A DNA stretch of 20,533 nucleotides, from the NCBI GenBank assembly GCA_034698045.1, contig JAQGAU010001220.1, positions 1 through 20,533 on the forward strand, written 5' to 3'. The DNA is from Paramacrobiotus richtersi. Taxonomy: Eukaryota; Tardigrada; Eutardigrada; Parachela; Macrobiotidae. The first letter of the stretch is position 1. Every line of letters starts with the position of its first letter. The notes under the pieces were generated by a model, which saw only the letters and a program-made list of their open reading frames with translations, had not been told where the DNA came from and did not search any database. A program made the position numbers and the translations under genes. Below, piece by piece: positions 11,710 through 20,320 of the stretch.

Positions 11710-12423
11710 TGTAAAATCAGAAAATCAGCCAGTCAGCATCTGTCAGTCAGAAATCTTACTTCTGGTAAATTTAGAATCTGATGAGGAGAAAAAGCTGGAA
11801 CAAACGGTTTGTACTCGTACGCGAATCATGACGCGATATACAGATAAATCCAAGTCCGTAAACATGCAAGTACAAATGTAAAACACGCTCTTACCAGATT
11901 AGTCAGAGCGATTTTCTAACAGTGTAGCATCATATGAAAGAAGCGGCCTCTTCGTATCAACAAGGGGCGTGATCAGATAACATTTGGACGAATCGCTGCA
12001 TAACGATCGGCCTTGGGTCGGTTACGTAGCTGTGCCGCCTCGAAAATCTTCATCGTGATTCCGCCCATAGAGGCTCCATTATTTATCAGCCAATCAAGAT
12101 ATTCAAAACATACAGCCTGCTTCAACTTTCGATCTGGTGAAACGTGTTTCAGTTGGCACGCTGCGTGCACATGCATGGTTAATTACATAACGTGTGCAAA
12201 ACCGCCATTTCTTCGCATTACTGGTCCGCTGGACTTTATAAGTCCAAAATTAGGAATTCAGCTGGGCATTTTCATGTCTTCGAATCGTATACAAACTGAC
12301 ATTTCTTTTAAGTTGTATACAGCTTCGCTTCGAGACTAGAAATTCGAAATTAAGTCTTATACCAGTTACCAGAAGTGAACCAGCCTGCAGGATTCTGATT
12401 TCGAATTAAAGGCCCAACCCAAC
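11710..12423. promoter_or_regulatory. Shared upstream region between two divergent BTB-Kelch genes
   Basis: The 714 bp lie between the start codons of the minus-strand gene (11709) and the plus-strand paralog (12424), so both promoters must lie here. I see no clear TATA box. CCGCCATTTCTTC near 12200 resembles a YY1-type or initiator element and shares 11 nt with a site upstream of the 1219 gene. Open frames across the region look like chance. Confidence 0.4.
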
Positions 12424-13723
12424 ATGGACGGGAAAAAGGTGAATGCTGGTCTCGTGCACGGAAGGCTGGCAGAAATATTGTCACGTTTTCGCAGTTTTAT
12501 AACCTTGTTCAACCTGTTTTGTAGAAACCGGAACGTGAATCCGCGACAGAAGAGCCGTTGTGCAAGAAGCCAAAGATCTCTCCTCACAAAATCAAGCTCT
12601 CCATCGGTGACATTGTGATCCTGACAGACAAACAAAGGCTCATCGAAACCTCACCATACTTCGATTCCCTCTTCCGATTCCATGCCGAAGACGACCTGGA
12701 AATCGTGCCGCTGCCTCCGCCCGACAACGCGGATTTGGACTGCTTCTTGGCCGTGCTGAAGAAGATCGGTGATATGAACGCGAAACTGGACATTTCAGCC
12801 ACAAACTTGTGTGATTATGTTGCCCTCTCCAAATACTTCCAAGTGGAGCAGATCGAGGAAGAGTGTTTGACAGCCTTCCGGGAAATGCTGCCGACGTTGA
12901 CGCTGGATGAGCTGGTTCGCATGTGGCGTAAGGGGCATGCGCGTGCCATCGACAAGGTCACGACACTGGCTCTGGTTGGAATTTCACTCAAGATGGGAAG
13001 TGCCAGCAAGTCCAACGAGTTTTTGGTTTGTACGGTGGAGGAGCTGGTCGCATTGATGTCCGATGATGGTTTCTTGCCGATAATGGAAAAGGATGTTTGT
13101 GAGGTATGAAAGATTTTTATGCAGTACGGGATAGACACACTCTGTTTGGGTTTTCGACCTTCCGAACGTACAGTACATAGAAGTTTCCAACGATTTTCAT
13201 TAAACATATGTTAATAATTTTCTAATTCATGAATAAGTTTCTTTCCCGATTCACAGTCCGGTCACGCGGTTCTGCGTCACTTTTCATTCATTTATCGCTT
13301 TGATGGTCAAGTCAGTTATCCGTGTAGCATGGAGCATGCAATTACCAAATCATCATCGTATTATTAATTGTGTTTTCAACGTCAGAGTGTAAATGCATTA
13401 TGTAAATAAATCACTATTTGAACAGTGTATCTAACTGCATCTGCAGGCTGTCAAAGCGTGGTGCAATCATGATCCTGGAAACCGAAAGAAAAAGCAAGTG
13501 TTACAGCGGGTTCTGGCTGAAGTAGTGTGGGACGACTCTACCGAACATTTGATCCAGTCCATATCTAACCAGTGCCAGAAGCCGGATAAACTGCCAAAGA
13601 GAGCGATCTCCAGCGATGGTTACGAAATTTTTTGTAAGAAACGGAAAAGCTGTTCTGAACTTATTAAAACGTTCCGCTTGAAACATTTTCTCAACTGTAT
13701 CACTGTTTGCAGATAACCGATTG

Positions 13724-13750
13724 CCGATGGAATAAGATAACCGATGGAAT
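13724..13750 (+). repeat. 17-bp tandem duplication inside exon 4
   Basis: CCGATGGAAT occurs at 13724 and again at 13741, a 17-nt period. Removing one period gives the same 13-codon spacing between the acceptor and the conserved GIIVGQF block as in the three paralogs, so this is a derived insertion. Confidence 0.85.
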
Positions 13751-14120
13751 TTGGTGCTGCCAACGGCATCATTGTCGGGCAGTTTCTCTACTGCTTTGGG
13801 AAAGATGAAGGCAACGGTATGTCTATCGGATTGATCTGAATACCAAAAAGCGCGCGGATTTGGTCTTGATGTGTGTTGACAACGAGCAGGGTACAGGGGC
13901 TGTGGTACCAGGTTATCCGAGTGTTGGGTAAGTCAAATGTTCAGTCGTTCAAATAGCGCAAACAAGACATACTGTGGTTCTCGCATCTTGTAACTGTAGC
14001 GTACTTTGGTACTTGACACCTTTCGCGAACTATTGACAAGAAACTGAAAGTGACAGAAGGAAAAATCAGACGGCTTACCTCATTTCGTAACATTCTAGGC
14101 CTACATATCAGAAAAAGAAG

Positions 14121-14392
14121 TTCAATCATACATGTGTAGCCGCTAAAACCGTCCGGGCACCAATAGAACACTGCGGGGAAAAGTGTCCGGGTTGTCGAAC
14201 ACGTCCGGGGAAAGTGTCCGGGTGGCACTGGGTACCAGAAACCTGTTTCGGAAATAAAAATTCTGGGTGGGCAAAATTTACGGCGGGCGTTTTTTCGGCC
14301 CTCCGGACGGTTTTAGCGGTTGCGAGGGAAAAGTGTCCGGCGGACAGGTTTTCCGTCCGGACGGTTTTAGCGGTTACACAAGTATGGTTAAA
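14121..14392. mobile_element. MITE-like inverted-repeat element in an intron
   Basis: The arms 14121-14156 and 14357-14392 are inverted copies matching at 32 of 36 positions, with the core CGCTAAAACCGTCCGG. The interior is GC-rich and holds several copies of GGGAAA(A)GTGTCCGG and a second copy of the arm core at about 14306-14320. There is no coding capacity, so it would be non-autonomous. I could not define a clean target-site duplication. It lies wholly within the last intron of the 12424 gene. Confidence 0.6.
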
Positions 14393-14401
14393 TTATTACT
14401 A

Positions 14402-14434
14402 TACTTTACTAGACACTGCGTGTCTAGTAAAGTA
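14402..14434. repeat. Perfect 15-bp hairpin, 3-nt loop
   Basis: TACTTTACTAGACAC at 14402-14416 is exactly complementary to 14420-14434, with loop TGC. It begins 10 nt from the right arm of the intronic element and may be its true end or a separate insertion. Confidence 0.8.
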
Positions 14435-14836
14435 ATCAGTAACGGCGAAACAATTCGTTGCCGCTGTAGTCTGATGCTTGTGTAAAAGTTTTCGTTACTT
14501 ACGTATAGGTACAAACTGCACCTCATCAAAACGGCAGACGGCGACAAAATTGGCTGCTTTGTATCGTACTTGTCTAACCTTACATACACGTACACCGGAG
14601 GAATGCCGTACCATGTGGCCGACGGTATTGCGCTGTACGACATCACCACCGGCAAATGGCAGAACCTTCCGGGTTTGCCACGGTCCCGTCGTTTATGTCA
14701 GATGATTCAGTGTGGCTCGTGCCTGTACGTCATCGGCGGAGAGGAGTACGACCCGCAGTATGATTCACGGGGTCGCTATACATGCCATCCAACATATCGC
14801 TGCTACCGTCTCCATCTGGACAAACTGGCAATCACA

Positions 14837-14911
14837 CCGGATCCGGAGGACTCGGATGAGGAGGATGAGGAGGACTCGGATGAGGAGGACCCGGATGAGG
14901 AGGATCCGGTT
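14837..14911 (+). repeat. In-frame acidic repeat in the Kelch exon
   Basis: Repeated GAGGAC/GGATGAG words encode a run of Asp, Glu, Ser and Pro (DSDEEDEEDSDEED type) between the CYRL and WERI Kelch blocks. The same loop is acidic but shorter in the 4825 paralog (TVDDEDPFAE) and not expanded in the minus-strand one, so this copy grew by slippage. Confidence 0.8.
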
Positions 14912-15115
14912 AGCCAGTGGGAACGAATCGCGAATCTTAGCGTTCCTAGGAGCATATACCCTGGTTACCAACCTAGCGTTACAATGAAGTGTGGCCGTAT
15001 TGCCGTGCAGGGAAAGCGAGCGAAAACAGAAGGAATGGGTGGGGAAGACGACAATGCTAATTGGACCGAGGTGTATGATACGACGCTGAATTCCTGGACT
15101 GCGTTTAAATCTTAG

Positions 15116-15730
15116 CTGGGAACCGTGTAGAGAAGATATTGTTGAGAGAAAATTGTAAACACGCGATTGTTCTACATCCATATTTTGTTTAGGACAGTGT
15201 TTCTTTGGTTCGTGAGCTCATGATATCTGTATGTGCGGCATCACCGTTGTGCATATCTGTTACCATATTATTTAGATGCTTTTATCGCGTATTAGAGAAG
15301 CAGATTACTTTGATCGTTGTGACTGTAAGCTCTTTCGTAAAACGATCCAGTGAAACAGCGTTTTGACTTTTGATAAATACGTTTATGGACGCAAAGTTGG
15401 TGGAGACGGTTCTCAGCACGCGAAATATGATCTCTGCTTCAGACAGCTGTAGACGCTGCCAGAATGTGCAAGTATCACGAATAACGTGTTACTTCAAGAT
15501 CTTGTGCTAACTTGTTATGTTTTCCGACATACTTATATGAACACCGTACAGCGCAGACCACAAAGCAAACAATCCAAGCGAAATGACAACTGCTTTGTAT
15601 TGCTAATACCGTTGTTAAACTTGTAGCAGTATTTTCGAACGGAATAAGTCCCTGCACCCCGTTATAGTCCAGCTACCACATCTATAGAAAACTATCTAAA
15701 AGTTTAGATTGTCAAACATAAATGTTAATT
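15116..15730. other. Intergenic stretch between convergent genes
   Basis: Both flanking genes end here, so the stretch probably holds only 3' UTRs. I see no gene, repeat or RNA. Confidence 0.4.
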
Positions 15731-16388
15731 TTAAATGCGAATGATTATCAGTTTCTGCCCAACACGAATCGTGTTGGGATCGGCTAGTCCGTTGTCTACA
15801 GCAATTTTCCGGTAGGGCACATCCAGTCTTTTCCCTATAACAGATAGGGAGTCTCCAGGTCGTACCACATAGTACTCACAATCCTTCACCGTTCCAGCGT
15901 TTTGTTTTGACTCTGAGATTGTGCTTAAAATGACTCAACATGTCACTTCGAACAAAATGTAACGACAAAGCTGCTGTCAGACCTTGGTTCTTAATCCCGG
16001 TATCATTTTTCAGTTTAATTTGTAACTTCATTCCAGCACGAATTTTGTCAACATTGGTTAGATTGTTGTCCTTGGCGATTGTTTGGTATGGAACACCTAG
16101 CTTCTTCCCGATAACGGACAAGCATTCACCCGGTTGTACGACATAGACATAAGCATCCCGAGCATTGTCGAAGCGCTCGTTAGATGACTGACCTGACGGA
16201 AACTCTGGGAAAACGTCATTTGTAGCGTTAGCGCGTACAACGGCTAAAGGACGACTGGTCGTTTCGGTGCCGATTGCTGGGATGTTGTGGTCTGGAGTGC
16301 TAGCCATGGCAGCTGGTTTATACATTGTGGCAGAAGAGGCAGTCGTTTTCGTATTCGTAGTATCTAAATCTGCTGTGCCTAAAAACAT
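15731..16388 (-). CDS. Protein with two LysM domains
   Basis: Two exons on the minus strand: 16388-15983 and 15912-15731, joined over a 70-nt GT-AG intron in phase 1, predicted 195 aa. The first LysM (about residues 80-125) reads YVYVVQPGECLSVIGKKLGV and ends IRAGMKLQIKL. The second is at the C-terminus (YYVVRPGDSLSVIGKRLDV, IRVGQKLIIIRI). LysM domains bind N-acetylglucosamine polymers such as chitin or peptidoglycan; in animals they also occur in intracellular LYSMD and TLDc proteins, so the ligand is not certain. The first ~75 residues are Thr/Ser/Ala-rich and probably disordered; I see no clear signal peptide. The start is uncertain: TTTTAG at 16379-16384 could be an acceptor for an earlier exon, and a later ATG lies about 20 codons in. 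The two LysM copies are close in sequence, suggesting internal duplication. Confidence 0.8.
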
Positions 16389-16517
16389 TCACTTGTCGAA
16401 CAAATATGGAAAACTTTTATGTCGAGAACTGAACTAAAGGCCGCGCGAAAGCATTATTCAGAGATTGTGTAGACATTAAAACTGCTGTATCGTGACTACG
16501 GTGCAAAGCCGTAAAAA

Positions 16518-17489
16518 CTAAACGTACTGGAAGTATCTGTACGTGTGAATGATACCTTTCTTGACCCGGTATATTATCTGGAATGGCTGATAACCTGAGA
16601 GTCGAAAAGCCTCCTTTATCAAGGGATACACCGCTGTCCAGTTAGCGCATTTCTTGAACTTTTGATACTCCATAATATCCGTTTCTCCGTGTGGTGTGGT
16701 ATAGGTCACCGTGTGGGGCTCTTCTTTTTCCGATAGCCCTTCTTATCCCCGGAGGACCACTGAATAGATATCTGGATATGTTGTCGGAAAGATTTCACCA
16801 AAGCCGCAAGCTTTCGCCACATTCCATATAGTAGGTGCGTTCAATGACCATGGCAACTGCCCCCAGCAGACTTGAGCAATGACCGGTTCGTGAGAATCGA
16901 TCATGGGCTTGATGTCGAGCCATTGCGCTTTATCCTTGCAAATGTAGGTGTACTCTTTGGTGTAGCTGTTCATCCATGCAGCAACATCCGGGAACGAAGG
17001 CCCTAGGATTAATTTGCATTTGGCCGCAAATTTTACGTATCGTTGTTGCAGCACCGACGTATGCAGTGTAACGGAAACTGTTACTGCATGTACGGAGATG
17101 GTAATTCGATCCTTTCACTTAATAGTCAGGTTTGAGTACACGCTACCTTTTATCCTCAGCACCTAATGCCACGCTGCAGCGATTCTGATCTAGCGATTTC
17201 ATGTCACCTGTCGAGTACACGCTCGAATCAAGCCAAGAACCGCTGCAGCGTAGGCATTAGGCTGAAGATTAAAGGTAGCGTATGCTCAAACATGACTATT
17301 AAGTGAAAGGATCGAAGTAACCAGCATCTGAAATCATACAAGTACGGATCCATCGTTACCTATAATCGGTAAAATCATGGAAAGTAGAGACGACGGTCGG
17401 TCTGCATCCGGGTCCAACAGAATCGATCCAACCATGTTGAAGAACTCGTGGAGCGGATTGTGCTGAGCTATGGCGCGCCCGGCATTTAG
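16518..17489 (-). pseudogene. Stop-interrupted continuation of the kinase C-terminal frame (unknown domain)
   Basis: The reading frame of the kinase's last exon continues past its TGA (17492-17490) to a TAG at 16518. It is interrupted only by TGA at 17336-17334, TAA at 16745-16743 and an inserted element (17101-17320) whose net length, 216 nt, is a multiple of three. About 245 codons therefore carry three in-frame stops counting the TGA, where chance would give roughly a dozen. The residues look coding: NPLHEFFNMVGSILLDPDADR, then KLILGPSFPDVAAWMNSY, AQVCWGQLPWSLNAPTIW, and Trp- and Tyr-rich segments near the end. I do not recognise the domain. It may be a decayed second half of the kinase protein, a separate dead gene, or a gene with tiny introns over the stops that I could not place. 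A related fragment lies at 20165-20320. Confidence 0.55.
17101..17320. mobile_element. MITE-like element with ~76-bp terminal inverted repeats
   Basis: The left arm 17105-17181 begins TTCGATCCTTTCACTTAATA; the right arm 17241-17316 is its near-perfect inverse. The arms are flanked by the direct repeat GTAA (17101-17104 and 17317-17320), a probable 4-bp target-site duplication. The ~59-bp centre has no coding capacity. Removing the element rejoins a coding-like frame, so it inserted into former (or actual) coding sequence. Confidence 0.85.
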
Positions 17490-18933
17490 TCACTGCAATA
17501 GAAGGTTTCGGTACTTGTCATCCAGCGGCTGACCGGGATTCAGGTTCTTCTTAACCAAGGCCGCTTCGGTTTTGTAGTACTGGTAAGGAAAGTGAGTATG
17601 CGGCATATGGTGCACTAACACACGAGCGCCACAGTTAACACCACAATCCCAGAACATTTCCGGGTCGGTTTCGGGAATGAGGTCGCCGTTGCGGAGCGTA
17701 AATTCATCTCTATGCGTGACTGAAAAACATAAGATGTAAACGACTGCAAATAAATGTGATACTGAAGGCCGCTGGAGACAACAGTCTTTTTGCTAAAGCC
17801 TGTTTGACCTTTGTCCGATTTTGTCCCGGTCAGCGAAGGTGGGTTCTTATCTGGATCTTGGAGCCAAAAGCTGACAAGAATCTCCTCTGCACTTAAGCGT
17901 CCGTTTGGATCTCTTTCGAAGCACTTTTCAATCAGCGTTCTCCACACGTCAGGAATGTCCGGAGGAATTTCGGGCACTCCTCCGTCAGCAATAAAAGTGC
18001 GGATAGCTTGAGGATGTGTATCCGCTTGGACAATCAACATATCAGAAGGATTGGGCTTCCCATTAATTATGTTAACAAACCGGAGAGCTTCCTCTCTTCG
18101 GTACAATTCTATGATAATGCATCCCATACTCCAGATGTCTGTTTTGCGGCCAACTGGGTAACCGTTCGTCCCTCCTGTTATCATTTCCGGGGACATGTAT
18201 AGAATCGTGCCCGTACCGTTGACCACTTCGTTGGCTCTTGTAATAGATGCTGATAGAGGAAAGTGATCGTCAAGATCCGTTATCTTTGCGGTCAAACCGT
18301 ATCGAACAGCTTTATCAGAAGTTAAGACAATGTTTGCGGTTTTCAGATCCAGGTGAATCACGTTCGCGGTATGAATGGCTACCAGACCGGTTAAAATTTG
18401 CCGGATAAGATCCTTGATTTGTTCGTCTGTTAATCGCGTGTGCTTGATGTACGCTTCCAAACTTCCCACTAAAATTCAAAATAGCAGTTCAAAACGGATC
18501 ACACCAGCTGCGAATTGCAGTCTGTTCATTTTGTTTCATTATTTATCACATTATAAACAACTTACGTAAAGTATGTTAGATGGATGTATCATGTGCAGTA
18601 CATACCTTGACAATATTCCATAACCACAATGGAACGGATGGTAGAATCGAAACCATAGTCAATCTGTTCCGCTTTACCAAAATAGTATTCCGTGACATTG
18701 GGGCTTTTTATACAGCAAATCCGTTCAAGCTTTCCAGAAACAGTCTTCACGACTGTTTCATCGTTTTCTGCGTACTCGACCTCTTTCACGACAACTGCTC
18801 GTCCCGTAGCAGCTCCGTTCACTTCTTCCGTCGCTTCCGACACCGTCCCGAACCCTCCTCGCCCGATGGCTCTGATCAAAGTGTAGTTGAACTGCTTTCC
18901 ATCGCAACCAACGAAACTATACGTTTTTGCCAT
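17490..18933 (-). CDS. Ser/Thr-type protein kinase with atypical motifs and C-terminal extension
   Basis: Exons on the minus strand: 18933-18606, 18468-17809, 17719-17490; introns are 137 and 89 nt, phase 1 each; predicted 405 aa. Start context is ACCATGG. Visible kinase landmarks: glycine loop GRGGFGTV (about residues 24-31), VVVKEV with the ATP-binding Lys at about 50, catalytic loop HLDLKTAN (148-155; HRD replaced by HLD, Asp and Asn kept), DLD at about 174 in place of DFG, MSPEM in place of APE, TDIWSMGCIIIEL (subdomain IX), and a late Arg in DPNGRLSAEEIL. The pattern is closest to STE/MAP3K- or NEK-like kinases; substrates are unknown. Since Lys, both Asp and Asn are present it is probably active, but losing the Gly of DFG is unusual. 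The last exon is less certain: reading without the 89-nt intron gives another frame ending at 17615. I prefer the spliced version because its frame stays coding-like for hundreds of bases beyond. Confidence 0.8.
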
Positions 18934-19476
18934 GGTTCTCCCTAAAGTTGCGCATGCAACCCATTAAACGTACAAACATTCATGATAGAAGAGCAGGTTA
19001 CAGCCAGATGATCACCATGTAATGACGCGTATGCTAAATGTCTGTTATCACGCATAGTACATAAATTACTGTTACTATGCAGCTGGTAAAAATGCATTGT
19101 GCAGCATTCGTGATTACCATGCATTATCTTGGTTTGCGCTCCAGTTTAGCATCGGTAAAAGGTGACTCAACTGATAACGCATGATAACAAGGAACGTCAT
19201 AAAACTGTCAACCCCGCTGGCAGCACTCGTTATATAATTGTACCTGTGAAACTGCAGACGCGTAGAATGCTTAGAACGCTTAGAATGCTACAGGCGCTGG
19301 ATTTCGGTGCCGGTTTGGATCAAACAGCTACCTTCTACGCCATACACAAACATTGTACATTGACTATCTCCGAGTGCAGTCGAACTGCTAACCCACTTGG
19401 TAAACGCTTGTATATAGGAAAGAGGAACATCAGTTACGGTACCTTTACTGTAAAGGCTTTACGTACTGCGTTGCAG

Positions 19477-19527
19477 TTTTGGTATCTTTGGTATCAATTT
19501 TGGTATCTTTGGTATCTTTTGGTATCA
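19477..19527. repeat. Short tandem repeat TTTGGTATC, five copies
   Basis: TTGGTATC recurs five times at 9-12 nt spacing. Confidence 0.8.
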
Positions 19528-19892
19528 AAGGTTAACAGTACACAAGTCGGGATAAGTTTTTTATCAAACATGACAATCGATTAAGGTTTCCAGATGCCCT
19601 GTATTATAGCTAGAAGAAATCATAAAGTATCCAATCCCGGCAATTAATCAAACGGCACAGAGAATCACACCGTAACAACTACAGAAGTGCACAGAAATGC
19701 ACATAAAAAGAATACTTTTGTCTGTAATCAGAGTCTTCGTTAGAAAATTCTTCGGCATAGTTTAATTTTCGTTTCTTTTTTGTGAAGTGGCACACAACAG
19801 TCTCTGGACACAACAAATAGCATCGAAATGAAATAAGTTCTTGTTTACAAAGACTTCGCTCCATGTTCAACACGACACACATTGGTTTTTAA

Positions 19893-19989
19893 GCACACAA
19901 CACGACAACACATTTAAGCTTTTACAGTATGTTGCACACAACACGACAACACACAACACATTTAAGCTTTATTGCACACAACACGACAG
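19893..19989. repeat. Tandem repeat, ~40-bp unit, about 2.4 copies
   Basis: Copies starting GCACACAACACGACA lie at 19893, 19934 and 19974. The first two contain ACACATTTAAGCTTT. A more degenerate copy may precede at about 19868. Confidence 0.85.
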
Positions 19990-20164
19990 ATACAAAGATT
20001 CTGTGTCACTGTGATGCATATTATATTGATTTCAGTTCGGATAGCGTAGAAGAGTATTTTGATCTTTATGGCTTGCGTATTTTTTTTCGAAATCAGTCCA
20101 ATAAAAACACTCGTTAACCGAATAAAGAGCGTTGTTCCTTCGTACCGGCGCAGAGTTTTCGATT

Positions 20165-20320
20165 ACTGCATATATATGTATTTGGATATATGGTCGGAAA
20201 ATATTCCCATGGCCGTGTTCGTTTGCCGTTTTGTGAACAGTGCTGCAGCTGCATTCTCTGACCATGGTACCAGTAATTCCTCCCAGGAAAGTTGGACAGC
20301 AACCGGTCTGTGGCTTTATT
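20165..20320 (-). pseudogene. Relic of the same unknown domain as 16743-16890
   Basis: Minus-strand translation gives SHRPVAVQL and then PWSENA, matching SHEPVIAQV and PWSLNA in the kinase-tail region at about 16840-16890. After a one-base frame change the relic reads YFPTIYPNTYI against IFPTTYPDIYS. The match is also visible at the DNA level (shared ACCATGG and TCGGAAA words in the same order). It covers about 50 codons, is frameshifted and has no visible flanking exons. This suggests duplication of the kinase-tail module, with this copy further decayed. Confidence 0.6.

Larger units (their letters stand above)
12424..15115 (+). pseudogene. BTB-BACK-Kelch paralog with two frame errors in exon 4
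   Basis: Five exons are recognisable: 12424-12438 (MDGKK), 12525-13103 (579 nt: BTB and BACK start, IKLSIGDIVILTDKQRL), 13447-13633 (187 nt: AVKAWCNHDPGNRKKK), 13713-13927 (215 nt) and 14509-15115 (607 nt: Kelch, YVIGG, YRCYRLHLD, WERIANL). Introns are 86, 343, 79 and 581 nt; phases are the same as in the paralogs. Exon 4 is damaged. A 17-bp tandem duplication at 13724-13750 brings a TAA into frame, and a second shift lies between about 13806 and 13823, before YRIDLNTKKR resumes in the other frame. The length, 215 nt, is not congruent with the paralogs (181, 193). Exons 1-3 and 5 are undamaged, so the loss is recent, or the exon is mis-assembled, or splicing avoids it. Exon 5 has gained an acidic repeat, and intron 4 carries an inverted-repeat element. 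Confidence 0.75.
18934..20160. other. Intergenic stretch with simple repeats, no supported gene
   Basis: This contains the kinase promoter and 5' UTR. A plus-strand frame of 140 codons (19162-19584) has no recognisable domain and includes a repeat-encoded FWYLWYQFWYLWYL stretch, so I do not call it a gene. Confidence 0.4.

Noticed and set aside
11300..11881. 193-codon plus-strand open frame
   Set aside because: Mostly antisense to the 579-nt BTB exon of the minus-strand gene.
12013..12339. 108-codon open frame in the divergent promoter region
   Set aside because: No similarity to any family I know and no splice partner; kept as non-coding.
17615..17808. Kinase C-terminus read without the last intron
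   Set aside because: The alternative frame after an 89-nt GT-AG intron continues coding-like for hundreds of bases; the unspliced tail reads through a pyrimidine-rich acceptor.
19162..19584. 140-codon plus-strand open frame
   Set aside because: No recognisable domain, and part of it is encoded by a TTTGGTATC repeat; likely chance.
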